Assembly: GCA_009599575.1 (NCBI GenBank)
Contig: VWND01000001.1
Location: 1,426,001 to 1,490,000, forward strand
Reading direction: 5' to 3'
DNA length: 64,000 nucleotides
Origin: Blumeriella jaapii
Lineage: Eukaryota > Ascomycota > Leotiomycetes > Helotiales > Drepanopezizaceae
Shown here: piece after piece, positions 45,901 through 57,218 of the stretch
How positions within the stretch are numbered: the stretch's first letter is position 1
Layout of the letters: each line of letters starts with the position of its first letter
The notes under the pieces: model-generated
Databases searched by the model: none
What the model was told of the DNA's origin: nothing
What the model saw: the letters and a program-made list of their open reading frames with translations, nothing else
Translations under genes and position numbers: made by a program

Positions 45901-46723
45901 TGAGAAAATCCTTCAGAGACAAGGTCAAAACGGGGAAATCTAAGGACAGCTCTGGGTTTGGTGGTAAAGGTATTCTCCAAATCTCGCGCCCTATCCGATC
46001 ACGAAGACCACAAAAAGTATTACGCTAACAGTGAACTAAGGTTTGGAACGCCTGGATGCTGAACGCGAGGCTGCCAGAAATCGGGAACGAAAAACTCACA
46101 AGACAGACGGCGACGATGACGAGGAGAAGGAGGACAAGACTGGAGAGGAAGACATCGTGCTTAAGGCTGCCTCGACCGTTCAGCCCGCTTCCGCCGCTCC
46201 TGCGCCTCAGCTATATGGAGTTCCCAAGGGTATTGACCTGGATGGCAAGATTACAGTGCACCGAACCGAGACGGCAGCATCATCTGGTGGCGGCTCCAAG
46301 AACCCACTGGACAAGGTTACATCGGCCATCGACGCTATCAACGCCCGGCTGAACAAAACCGGACAATTGCGCTCTGGTGTTCCGATTGACAACAAAGGCC
46401 CCGATGCCGGTGCGTTCCATGCCACCTTGGAGATCAATGATTTCCCCCAGAAAGCTAGATGGGCTGTCACCAATAGAACGAATGTTGCCAAGATTCTCGA
46501 AGCCACCGGGACATCTATCACCACGAAAGGAAGCTTTTACCCAGCTGGTAAAGAAGTACAGGCAGGTGGAGACCCGAAGTTGTATATCCTCGTGGAGGGT
46601 GATACCGAGGTCGTGGTCACGAATGCCATGCGAGAGTTGATGAGGTTGCTGAAAGAGGGTACCATGGCCGCTGCCGATGCGGAAGGCCGAGCACCAGCCA
46701 GTGGCAGATACACTGTTACGTAG
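42919..46723 (+). CDS. prp5: Prp5, DEAD-box RNA helicase of pre-spliceosome assembly, one frameshift
   Basis: Four exons: 42919-43438, 43486-43905, 43962-45969 and 46041-46723, with introns of 47, 56 and 71 nt. They give about 1209 residues once one extra base near 44164 is discounted. The N-terminus is RS/RD-rich. The middle has a Glu/Lys-rich helix ([20 protein letters not shown]) and the Prp5 signature [12 protein letters not shown], equivalent to the DPLD motif that contacts SF3b. The helicase core has a Q motif ([13 protein letters not shown]), Walker A (AKTGSGKT, near residue 621), PTRELA, DEAD ([10 protein letters not shown], near 732), SAT (FSATMPR), ARGLD and [10 protein letters not shown]. 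Prp5 uses ATP to let U2 snRNP bind the branch site. At 44161-44168 the frame from exon 3 ends in GTEGGR-stop while the frame ahead reads [12 protein letters not shown]; one G too many in GAGGGAGG explains it. Confidence 0.93.
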
Positions 46724-46976
46724 GTAGGTAGATAGTACTCGGTTGACAAAAGCTCTGAACCGATCGTTACTTGATCTTCCGGTTACCTCGTGACATGCCA
46801 ACTGCCTACCGTGCCGATGATAGTAGAAGCATTCTCGTTGTCATGGGTCGTACTCCCAGCCGATTCCAAAGGGCTTCATTGCTTTGCAGGTCTAAATGCC
46901 GACCTTCGTTGATACGTAGCCGTCGCCCAAGAGCGCGCGCTATCCTGGGAAAGTCCGCGATTGCCTATGCCTCCTC

Positions 46977-47395
46977 TTAATTGTACGCCCTCGTCTCCGC
47001 CGCCGCATCCGCATCCCTTGCCATCCGCTCATCTCGACTGAGGGCATCCAGCGCCTGACTCTGAGTCTGCTTCTTCTGCTCCAGTAACTGGCTCCCGAGC
47101 TTGCCCTTGGGTTTCGCCGCGTTCGCTCTGGCCTGTCGCATCGAACAAGAGTCAGCGTCGACCTTGCGGCTCCCCGGGACGACCTGTGTCCTCTACGCAC
47201 CTCAGCCGCCTCCGCGGCTTTCCTCCGCGCGTCTTCTTGTGCGCCGCTGGGAGAGCCCAGTGTCCGCGGGGGCCCCCCGACCTGGGCTTTCGTGGGGAGC
47301 GCGGACGTGCTGCTCGCGTTGGGGGGCGCGGAGCCGACGGTGCGGCCGGGTTGCGCGAAGGGGTCGGCGGACTCCTTGCCGCAGAGGTTGCCCAT
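46977..47395 (-). CDS. Small conserved fungal protein with N-myristoylation signal
   Basis: Two exons, 47201-47395 and 46977-47132, joined across a 68-nt intron (GTGCGT...GACAG) to give 116 residues. The protein starts MGNLCGKES: Gly2 with a small residue at position 6 or beyond fits N-myristoylation, and Cys5 could be palmitoylated, so attachment to a membrane is inferred. Next come GRTVGSAP and PPRTLGSPSG, an Ala/Glu/Arg helix, and a charged tail (ARANAAKPKGKLGSQLLEQK, ending ETRAYN). This matches a family of small filamentous-fungal proteins of unknown function that I recall only as hypothetical. It is convergent with prp5, 253 bp away. Confidence 0.8.
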
Positions 47396-48541
47396 TCTCG
47401 TGGCGGCGGCGGCAGTGGTGGTGGTGGTGGTGGTGGTAGTGGTTGCGATGCGGTCTGTCGCAATCCGTCGTGGACTCGAGGAGGGAGGGATGGGTCGAGG
47501 GGTGTGGTGGAGACCTGGTTGGATGTGGTCGTGGGAAGAGGCGCATTCGAGAAGTTGTCACAATCCGTCATCGGGTGGGGGGTCTGCGATACGGGGCTTG
47601 GCGAGGATTGTGAATCGAGTCACGTCGCCATTTTGTCTGCTTGGTGAATCGTAGTGGCCCCGACTTCCATCGTGTCGTCTTCTCCTGGTTGGTTCTATCA
47701 GGCTCTCGGCGTGGCATGCGAAGGTATCCAAGGTATCGGAGGCAGGTAGGTCGGTAGGTATATATATGTAGTGTGTGCTCTAGAGGTGAGATATGTCGAG
47801 TGACGTTGGACGTGGGCGCTGACGTTTTGTTATCGATAAGGCAAGCTCTGAAGGATGTACTGTGTATGTACTGTATACAGACTGTGCAGACTGTACATGC
47901 ATATTTCTGGACAGTACTGTCTGTAATGTACCGAACTGCCCATACATGTGCGAAATCGCACGAGATGCTGCAGATATACACAGCACTGTGTGAGAGATCT
48001 ACAGTCCGTCACTTGGATGCTAATTTAAGGACCAGACAAATCGTACTGTACTGTACTGTACAGTATATAGGTACATACATAGTAACATCCACTGTCCAAT
48101 TGCACACCTTTTCCTTCCTCACATGCACCCCATGGGATGCTCGTAATACTCGCGGCTGGTGATCTGCAGGGTCCTGCCTGCCTGAGCTGCCTGTCTGCCT
48201 GGCGGCCTCGCGGCCTCACGGCCTGGCGGTCTGGATGGCGGCCTGGCGGCCTGGCGCATCCCTCCGTCCCGTCCGTCCATCGCGTTATTATTATTCCAGC
48301 CCGCCCGGCTCGGGACGCGGTGCCCGGGATTGAGGACCCGGATGGCTACCCGGCCCACTTTCGCCCAGCATCTAAGTGATATCAGCGATTTCCGTCTTTG
48401 CGCTCTACCCGAAGACCCTCAACTTCAAAAAAGAAAACTTAAGGCAACCCCGCAGCCCCTCGCCCAGGGAGAGAAAGCTCGAGTTGCTCTTCTCCATGCC
48501 CAGCCATCACATTCCCGCCCGCCGTGAACCCGCTGTCTAGC
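47396..48541. other. Divergent promoter region upstream of the Zap1-like gene
   Basis: 1.1 kb between the small MGN gene and the Zap1-like gene, which diverge. It holds GGT units at 47418-47440, TACTG/CTGTA clusters at 47855-47940 and 48040-48065, and GGCCTGGCGG-type repeats at 48195-48255. No gene is supported. Confidence 0.5.
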
Positions 48542-50794
48542 ATGGAAAACGACAACGACGGCGACAGCAACAGCAACAAAACCAAATTCAACACCAACAC
48601 CAACACCACCAACAACATGGATTATCTCACAGGCACGCCGAATTTCGGCCATGACAGCTACGGCGCGGCCGACTATTGGCACCCGAATCACAATCACGCG
48701 GCCCCATTCTCCCAACAAGAAGCAGAAGCCTGTCCCACAGATGGCGGCCAGCACAAGCAGGCCCCAGTCTTCACCTTCACCGGCACCGCAGTCGAGAACT
48801 ACCCTCCCTTTCCGGCGGCTGCCACGGGCACTTCTCTAGCATCCACCCCCAACCTGGCGCCGGCGCAACAGGACGTGCCGGCATCGAGCTCGTTCACAAA
48901 TCCGCCATCCAAGCGTCAGAGAAGATCGTCGACTGGTATCGGCGACAGAGGCCGAGCAGCCGCGACTGGCTTCCGGGAAGAAGACCCAGATTCGCGGTGT
49001 GGCACGCCGAGCGAATGTTGCAGTAACTGTCGCGGGGGGGAAGCGTGCGATGAGCCCGACTGCTCGCCATGCGATGATTTGGATTGCGCGGCCGAAGACG
49101 ATGAAGAAGTCGAGATATGCAACGAGAAGTCGTGCTCGAAACCTGCCTGTCGGGAAGGCTGCTTCTCCATTGCCTTTCAGAACCATACTTCCTTATGCGA
49201 CAGAGACGCAGCACAGGAAAGCAGCGTGCCGCTTACGGGCGCACTTGGCAACGCGCAGATAGCCCATCGAGGCATGAAGCCGTCTCGGATGACGATGGTT
49301 CCTGCCAGATTCGAATCCTCGCCTGCAACCACGCCGTCGATGGCCGGCAATAGCGAAGCGTCCCCCTCGCCCTATCCAGCCCTACCGACGCCGTACGCGG
49401 ATCCGGGCTCGGGAGAAATGTCAGGAACAGGCTCCTTGATCAGCACGCCAGAGCCGTGGGGAGACGCCACTTATGGGAGTATGAACAACGGAAGCGGACA
49501 GGATAGCCTGCCCTGTCTTTGGGAGGGCTGCGACTACGTAGGTTTGAACCACAACGAGTGGTCGATACACTTCCACATGAATCACATCGATACCCAGATG
49601 TCCTTTGCATGTCCAATCCCTGCGGGTAACTGCCCAGCAACTATAGACACCAACCCGATGAACCACTTGCAGGACTTTCATGATTTCAATTGGGACTTTG
49701 GCAATTTTCCTGCTCTCTGCCCCGCTACAAGTTGCCCTCCGGATCAAACGTTTTTGAGCCCGGAAATGCTTCACAACCATTTCGACTCGGCTCACGCCAC
49801 ACCGGTCCAGGGCTCTTTGCAGTGTCGGCTGCAAACGTGCGGCAACACTGTTTTTGATGACCCTGACCAGTTCATATCGCACATGCAGTTTCATCTCCAA
49901 GCTCCCATCTCCAGGAATGAAGAGGATGTTGCCCTGTTGGTTGCACCTGATCCGGCTACTACAAAGGCGGGAGACAAGACCGAAGCATGTAAAGCCATCA
50001 GCATCCCCCACATGTGCATGTGGAAGTCGAAGGATGGGGAGCTTTGCAACTTTGAAGGGAAAGATCCGAGCAATCTCCAGGATCATGTCAAGGAACAGCA
50101 TTTGAGTACTTTAGGCAAGAGCACTGGATATCTATGCCAGTGGGACTCCTGCCGTCGCGACGCGAATTTGGGGGAGAAGTCGGGCTTCTCGCAACGGGGA
50201 AAGCTAGAACGCCACATGGCCACCCATACGGGCTGTGAGTCGAGTCCAGGAACAGCCAGAGACCACACATGCTAACGGTTCTAGTCAAATGCTCGGAATG
50301 CCCTATTTGCCATCAGCAATTTTCTGCGCCCCAGGCCTTGAGACAACATATACTGCTTCACACTGGTGAGAAACCGTGGAAATGCAAGCACTGTGACAAG
50401 AGATTTCCTCAACAGAGCGCATGCAGTAAGTCCTTTTGTCTCGAAGCCTCCATGAAGTTGGAACTCACCCTTTTCAGCCATTCACGAGCGAACTCACACC
50501 AACGAGAAGCCACTCGAGTGCAACATATGTGGGAAGAAGTTCTCCGAGTCTTCGAACCTAGCCAAGCATCGCAAGATCCACGGCGAGAAAGGACTACATG
50601 CCTGTCCTGTTGCCAATTGCGGGAAATCTTTCCACAGGCTTGATCAGCTCAAGAGGCATGCTCAGACTCACGATAAGCCGCCGAAGGACGGGACCAAGCG
50701 GCGGGTGCCGAGGAAAAAGCCCAAGGGCGGCGTTCCCACGCTTTCGAAACTGGAGTCGCAAGCGAAAGCAGCGAGTCCCGCGTCGTCTCGCTGA
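48542..50794 (+). CDS. Zap1/ZafA-like zinc-responsive C2H2 transcription factor
   Basis: Three exons, 48542-50234, 50285-50425 and 50478-50794, with introns of 50 and 52 nt (GTGAGT with branch GCTAAC; GTAAGT), giving 716 residues. The N-terminus is Asn/Thr-rich. A striking Cys-rich block lies at about residues 155-220 ([20 protein letters not shown] among others), resembling the metal-sensing activation domain of Zap1. About ten C2H2-type fingers follow. The first are atypical, with long linkers ([27 protein letters not shown]). The last four are canonical ([36 protein letters not shown]). The CQWD/CLWE fingers followed by regular ones copy the Zap1 order, so control of zinc uptake genes is the best inference. 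The start is the ATG at 48542; codons just upstream are in frame, but they begin with GTG. Confidence 0.82.
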
Positions 50795-51319
50795 ATTTAG
50801 CAGAGGATTGCCGAGACCGAGAGATCCCAAGACGAGCTTTCTTGGTCTTGCGACTGACTGACTCATCTCATCCGGCAAGGCCCATTAGTAATATGTTGAA
50901 TAAAAAAAGTTCCAGAGCGCAGAATTCTCTCCCCTCTCATCGCCCACCATCAGAAAAAGCAAGTGCTGCCTGCCATCGTAGCGAAGGAGACGTCGTCCAA
51001 AGCAGACTTTGGTTCGGTATCCGCGAGAGCAGTCCAGAACTGTCACGCGCACACAGCAAGCAGCCACATCAAGTAGAGATAGAGCCCTCATCTCCCCCCC
51101 CCCCCCCCCCCGATCCTGTCTTTTTTTTCGTATTCACGTACTGTATGTATATACAACGGCATCTGGATTCGACTTCCAACCCCTCTGCCTACTACTCATG
51201 TACAATACATATAGTAGTGCCTTGCAGTACTGTACTGTACTGTATTTTACTTACACCAATCCGCTTCGTAGTACAGTGGGTGGACACATGAATGTGCGCG
51301 TCAGTAAATAGTCCTTACC
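50795..51319. other. 3' region of the Zap1-like gene, no gene supported
   Basis: Ordinary host DNA with a C run at 51096-51111 and CTGTACTGTACTGTA near 51230-51245. Sequence composition changes sharply to AT-rich near 51300. Confidence 0.5.
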
Positions 51320-51806
51320 CCAACAAAAATCTTCTTCCTTTACAACCTTATAACTCCACCATTAATTAATCGATTTTAAATACAAATAACTTAAATTAAA
51401 GCTGAAAATTGAAAGAATATTTCATTTCAACCAGTATTTAGTATACCACCCATTTGCAGCCTGAACAGCGTTTATCTTCTTTTGTATCCTCTTCGCTAGT
51501 TTATTTAACAACTGATCTTTCGGAAGCTTTCACGCTTTTTATACGGTTTTTATTAAAAATCGTTGTATTATAATAATGTTTTGCTAAACTATTAGCTTTG
51601 ATTTAAGCTTAATTAATTTTGTTTCAAATATTTTTTATAAGTTTCCGATCGGATTTAAATCCGGCGAATAAAGCGCTGATTTCATACTTATATTCCGAAA
51701 CCATAGCTTAATAATATACGCTTTATAATTTGAAGTATTATTTTGCATTTAAATGCTATCGTCGTAAAGAAACGTAGAAAAGTATTCGTAAAAAACTTCG
51801 AGGTAT
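51320..51806 (-). pseudogene. Tc1/mariner transposase remnant, C-terminal half, RIP-decayed
   Basis: Minus-strand reading from 51806 downwards gives YLEVFYEYFSTFLYDDSI, then a stop, MQNNTSNYKAYIIKLWFRN, then ALYSPDLNPIGNL, then stops placed where Trp or Gln codons are expected, then LLNKLAKRIQKKINAVQAAN and GWYTKYW-stop (the stop near 51428). MQDNAS..HKA and SPDLNPIEN are hallmarks of the Tc1/mariner DDE transposase. Here the second catalytic Asp reads Asn and the third catalytic Glu reads Gly. The N-terminal half is missing because the LTR of element C begins at 51807. The left terminal repeat was not identified; the left boundary is approximate. Confidence 0.8.
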
Positions 51807-52219
51807 TGTTAGGAACCAACATCACGTGTATAAGTCAGGTGATTCGCCAAGGCCCTCTGCCTCTTACCAACCCTCGAATAGCATTTTCTGCGGATAGGCC
51901 GTGGGGGCCGGATAATATTGTAAAGGCTGGAAATGATATTTAAATAAAACATTTTATAGGAGTAATTGCTAAGAAACTAGTTATTAGAATTATATTAAAA
52001 AAAATAAGAAAAGATCGGAATAAGGGCTGGAAAAGCATATTAAATAAGATTCGCCTGGTTTTCTGGGAAATACTTTTTTCGAGGGTTTCACCTTTTTTTT
52101 TGTATTTATACACGCTTTTTATTAAAAATATAAAAGGTAAAAATTAGTCTGATTATTAACCCAATTTTATTTAAGCTTTATTATCTGAATTAATGTTTTT
52201 CTGTTTTTCAATTTTTATA
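51807..52219 (+). repeat. 5' LTR of chromovirus copy C, decayed
   Basis: 413 bp, from TGTTAGGAACCAACATCACG to ATTTTTATA. It is the reverse complement of the LTRs at 53859 and 57219 and has exactly the same length. Differences are C-to-T/G-to-A. The TG start and TA end correspond to TG...CA in the intact LTR. Confidence 0.9.
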
Positions 52220-53469
52220 TTTTAATTTTTCTATTTATCGGAACGGCAGTTCGATATTATTAAAACAACTTTTTATTATATTATTATATTTATATCGTTA
52301 TTATCGATATTATAGCTTTTCGCATTCGCAGAAAACAGGCATTTTCAGCTATTTAAAAAAACTTAGCATTTTCGGTTGCTTAGGAAAATTTCGTATTATC
52401 GTTTTTTTGACGTTACTAGTTTTATTAAAAGTCGAAAATATTTTATTATCAAAGCGCGACGATTTCTTAATTTTTTTTATCGAAGAAATTACTAAAAAAG
52501 GCCACGTTTAAAGCGATTCGGAAAAACTTTTCACCGAGATTTTGATTTATTTAGCTAACGAACGAATCCGCGCCGAACAAAAAGAAAACGATAAACGTAG
52601 AAAAATAAAAAAGATACGAGCTAAAATGAAACAGAAAAAAACTGAGAAAAAGGTTTACGAAATAATTAAAAAATTCGAAAAAATCAAAAAACGCCGAAAC
52701 GAACTTCGAAAAAAGGTTAAATAATTCTAACGAAAACTTAACGCTTTCGAAAATATCGAAAAAAAGGTTTTTATACTTTTTAATACCGCTTTAGCTAAGA
52801 AAAAACAAAAAATAATTTAAGCTGGCGATTATTATAAAATATTTTCGAAATATTACGATAATAATATTTATTAAAAACGATTTAGTATTTTTTTAAGCAT
52901 ATTATACTTTTTGTAAAAGATATAGCGAATTCGAGCCGAAGGGCATTAAAAATAAAAAACTTTTTAATATATCGAAGGAAAAATACTGAAAAAGCTTAAT
53001 TTTTTATTCGGCGTGCAAAGCGAAATTTCCGTCAGAATAAAAAGTAATATTTTGTATTAATTAAAAGAAAATTAACGCTTATGTTTTAGCTTTCGACGAT
53101 AAAATATAAAAAAAAAAAATCGGATACGAACGACGTTTTACGAATATTCGAATTATATAAAACGATTTTAAAAAATAAATATTAAATTTTTTAATAAATG
53201 CGGAAAATCGAGAAATCGCGGCTTCGAATTTATATAATAAAGCGAAGCAAAAAAAGCATAAATCAATTAACGATTTTGTTATTTATTTGAATAATTTCGA
53301 ATAGCAATTATAAATAATAAACGATGCGATTAAAAGAAAAATGCTTTTCGCAAAACTCCGATTTATTTTTCGAAAAAAAATTATTAAACGAAGCAATATT
53401 GCAATTATAAGTTCGTACGAAAAATTGGTATTAATCGCTCGTTGTATCGAAAATGTTAATAAAATTATT
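52220..53469 (+). pseudogene. gag of chromovirus copy C, decayed and truncated
   Basis: Plus-strand sequence aligned to the gag of copy B. The clearest pieces are LANERIRAEQKEND and KMKQKKTEKKVYEIIKKFEK near 52550-52690 (a charged coiled coil) and MLFAKLRFIFRKKIIKRSN near 53341 (B reads [19 protein letters not shown]). Many stops are present. Copy C keeps the coiled coil in frame with the following gag sequence, whereas copy B does not, so C is useful for inferring the ancestral frame. The copy is cut at 53470 by another LTR. Confidence 0.85.
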
Positions 53470-53766
53470 TGTGACGATCTAATTAGTCGGAGGGCTGGGA
53501 GATCAGTCAATTGGTCGCCGTGTTCATATGGTATAAGAAACGAGCCTTTGGTTTTGTAACAAAAATATTTATTTAAAATCAACAATTGCAAAAGGCAGAA
53601 GTTGCTAAAAAAAAAAAGCTTTATATACATGAATAGTTTCCACAGTTAATAGGAAGACCCATCAGGAAATCAGGAAGCTTGCAGTTATACGTAGTTGCCG
53701 GAAAGCTTGCAGCTATACGTAGTTGCTGGGATAACACGAGAGATAGCAATAGAATAAATCGTTATA
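53470..53766 (-). repeat. LTR of a different retrotransposon (element D)
   Basis: Begins TGTGACGATCTAATTAGTCG and ends TCGTTATA, about 297 bp. It is not related to the 413-bp LTRs. It is followed directly by TTATCCTCCCGTCC, which on the minus strand is a purine tract (GGACGGGAGGATAA), as expected next to a 3' LTR of a minus-oriented element. Positions 53767-53858 are the remaining internal part, cut by LTR A. The class (copia or gypsy) cannot be decided. Confidence 0.6.
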
Positions 53767-53858
53767 TTATCCTCCCGTCCGAAAAAAGCGCGCCTTCGAG
53801 CTTTTATTTATTAGTACGTCGCTATTCAAATGATCGTACGAATTTAAACCTTCGAAAT

Positions 53859-54271
53859 TGTAAGGATTGAAAGGCAGGGAAACACTAGTTCAGACAATAG
53901 AGCTCAGATAAGGTTGGGTTGATAGTCAGACTGATTTCTACCTTCTATATCTCTAGTAGAAGGCGTGTATAAGTATAAAAGGAGGGGTGGAGCCTTCGAG
54001 AAAAGTATTTCCCAGGAAACCAGGCGAATCCCATTTAGTATGCTTTCCAGCCCCTATCCCGACCTTTTTTCAATTCTTCTTAATATAACTTTAATAACTG
54101 GTTCCTTAGCAATCACTTCTATAAAATGTTTTATTTAAATGTTATTTCCAGCCCCTATAGTACTATCCGGCTCCTACGGCCTATTCGCAGAAAATGCTAT
54201 TCGAGGGTTGGTAGGAGGCAGAGGGTTTTGGCGGATCATCTGACTTATATACGTGATGTTGGTTCCTGATA
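53859..54271 (-). repeat. 3' LTR of chromovirus copy A, decayed
   Basis: 413 bp, starting TGTAAGGATTGAAAGGCAGG and ending GGTTCCTGATA. Colinear with the LTR at 57219-57631, without length differences and with C-to-T/G-to-A changes only in the parts I compared. Confidence 0.93.
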
Positions 54272-57218
54272 TTATCCTCCTTTCTAGGCTTTTAGTCTTT
54301 AAAAGCGACTGATTTCTTTGTGCGTATGGAGTGCGTTACGCCTTCGAAATGACGTGCGGTTTCTTTCGCTTTCGGTCGTGAATTGTAGCTGTTTCTTCCG
54401 CTTTTGGTCGTGAATTGTGGCTGTTCTGCTGTTTTGTTTTCTTTGTTTTCGGTAGCGCTCGCATTTTCGTTAAAAAGGCTTTTTTTTTTAAAATGGCCGT
54501 TATTTTTCTGCTTAATTTTTTTTTTTTCTTTTTTATTTTTATTTTTTTATCAGCTTTTTTTTATTCTAATCAATTGCTTTTCGCCGCGTTCGCCGCGAAC
54601 TTTTAAAATGCTTTTGATTTCTATTTGCTTTCGGTGCGCCCGTCTGATCTTACGCGAAAGCATTACAGCGGACTTTTTGCTTTTTTGCGTTTTCGAGCTT
54701 TTCAACGTAAAATGCAACCGTTGCAAAGCTTCGCATATTCAATGCTTTTCTGTGAATCTTCTAAATTTCTATTCGAACTCGCTTTTAACTAGCTACAGGT
54801 TTTTGCCGCACGCGCCACCGAGGCGCAATTCTTTTCGCGGGCCTTAACGATTTTATAAATCGTTTCGATGCTGCCACCGCCGCTGCCGCCCTTTTTCCTT
54901 CTGTTGCCGAGGCCAAAGCTTTTGCTAAAACCTTTGTCGACTTTATTATTTACGACGCTTATATAAATCGTTCAAAAAAAAATGACGTTTCGGCTTTTAT
55001 AATAATCGGAGGTCGTGCGAATCGCGCCGCGGTTCGGGCTGCCGCTGCTGCTGCTGCGCCCGTTTTTGCCGGTTTGGCGGCTGCTGCTGTTTTGAAGGCT
55101 TTGGCTGCGCCGGCCCTCCTATCTAACGACGCCAGTATAAAACGTATTTTCCGACGTTTCGAAAACGTCGTTCGAATTTATTTTAATCAATTGGATCAAA
55201 TTCTGGATTTTTACGAGCATATCGTAGCTGCAATTCAGGATTCGACTACGGCTATCGTAGAAGCTTTGACTGGAGTAAATCGAATATTCTGCGAATTCGT
55301 TTAGTACTAATTCCTTTTAGCCTGCCGCTGCTTCTGAGTCTGAAGGAAATGGCGATAACGAAAAAGAAAATAACGATAAAAATGAATTGGCTTAGCGGCG
55401 GTTCTAGGGTTTTCTAGGTGTTTTTGTTTTTTTTTTTTTGCTTTTGCGGCGCGCATTCGTTACTGCTCCGTTGTTATTATTTATCGTATTTTTTAAATAT
55501 TCTTTTACAATCTTTTTTGCGTTCGTAAAATGGTTTTCTGGCTCCCAGGAATCTTCGCTTAGTAAATAGCCCTTTTATCGCACCAAGTAATATCGGCCCT
55601 TTTCTATATTTTTATAAGCTTGTATTAATTTGACCTCGTATTTTTCGGATTTTTGGAATTTTATTATACTATTTTTCGGCTCGGTATCGTTCCGACCCTG
55701 CTAAAGTTTTAATAAGAAAACGTGGAAAGTATCGTAAATACGATATTAAAAAAGGAGCTCGAATTAATAAGCTTGGCCGTATTCGTATATAATTCGCTTG
55801 ATCTTAAAAAGCCCTAGATATTTATCTAAAAGCTTTCGAAAAAGTCGCAGCTATCGAAGGTTTTTAATCGATAATAATACTTTGTCGCCTACTTGAAATC
55901 TAATCTTTTTGTATTTAGCGTCGTAAAATCTTTTGTGATTCGCGTTGGCTTTTTTTAACTTTTTACTAAGTACTTCTTTTTCTTTTTGTAATATTTTAAT
56001 TCGTTCTTCCGCTAACGGTACCCCTTTTTTTACGACGTCGCTCTCGACGTTGCTGCCAAATTCTGGATAAAAGCCGTATAGCATGCGAAAAAGGGTAAAA
56101 CCCGTAAAAGCGTATATCGAGTTGTTATACGTAAACTCGGCTAAAGCAAGCTTCGTAGCTTAATCGTTTTATCGATAATCGCAGTACGTGCGAAAATAAA
56201 ATTTTAAAACTTAATTTTAACGTTCCGTTTGGCCATCGGTTTAAAAATAAAAAGCGGTGCTTAATCGACGTCGTATTTGTAAATGAAATATTACTAAAAA
56301 CCAGAATTTACTAATAAAAACTAACTTTCTGTTTGTAATAATCTTTTTAAAGCAGCCAAAATTTTTATAAACGTGCTGTATAAATATCTTAGCCAAATCT
56401 GGGGCTAAAATCGTTTTTTATATCGGTATATATTTCGACAGCTTCGTATATCGGTTTATTATAACGAATATAAAATCGTAAATACGATTTCGTTTTTTGC
56501 TAAAAAATAAATCCGTAATAAAATCCATGATTATTTTTTCCCAAAGTTTCGTAAGAATCGAAAAAAAGGCTAATTCGCCATAAGATCGGTGCCTTTTAGG
56601 CTTGCCTCTTTGGCATTTTCTATATGTATTAACGTAACGTTTTACGTCGCCTCGTAAACCAGGCTAAAAATACTTTTTTTCGACCAGTTCTAGCGTTCGC
56701 CGAAAGTTTTAATAGCCGGCGGTCGGATCGTCGTAATTAATTTTTAATATTTCGCTTTTAATAGCGCTTTTATTCGAAATATACGCACGTTTTCTGTAAC
56801 GTAGTAATTTATTTTAGCTTATACGCCAATATCCTTCGGACCCGGCTCGACTGCTTTGCAAGGCCGATTCGTACGTTTTTTGTAATATAAAAAAATCAGA
56901 TTTTTGCAATTTAAAAATAATTTTATAAATCGGTTCTGCTAGCTCGTTATTAGCCGTTTCGGATTATAATAACACAGCGGCTACGCTCCGTGGTATATAT
57001 TATTTGCAATTAGTAATATTAGCAAAAAACAATCCGGCGAAAAAGCCTTTTATTTAGCTCCTTTCCGCTTGCTTTTTACTTTCTGATTCCGTTAATAAAA
57101 GCTCCGAATATTTATCGGCGCAAAATGGTTCATGCCTCGATTTTAGGCGTATTTTTACTGCGGAAAACATTTTAGAATTTCTTAAATAAGCTAGTCTTAA
57201 CTTATAATGCAGCGTAAA
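54272..57218 (-). pseudogene. 3' half of chromovirus copy A (integrase, chromodomain, antisense gene), decayed
   Basis: Colinear with 57632-60580 of copy B. It contains the purine tract next to the LTR, the region of the plus-strand gene (start codon 54608, end at the TTAG shared stop near 55393), the chromodomain part of pol and most of integrase on the minus strand. An intact piece at 55851-56084 reads [20 protein letters not shown] and then KILQKEKEVLSKKLKKANAN in one frame, showing that the integrase-to-chromodomain junction was originally in frame. The homology stops at 57218 in the integrase region, where copy B is inserted; the rest of A should lie beyond the right end of B, outside the window. 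Confidence 0.88.

Larger units (their letters stand above)
51320..57218. other. AT-rich RIP-like transposon graveyard
   Basis: Base composition falls abruptly in GC near 51300 and returns at 57219 where copy B begins. Within it, copies C and A align to copy B with almost only C-to-T and G-to-A differences, the mark of RIP. In the segments I aligned, CpG dinucleotides are kept while C followed by A, T or C is often changed. The boundary at 57219 coincides exactly with an LTR end. Confidence 0.85.
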
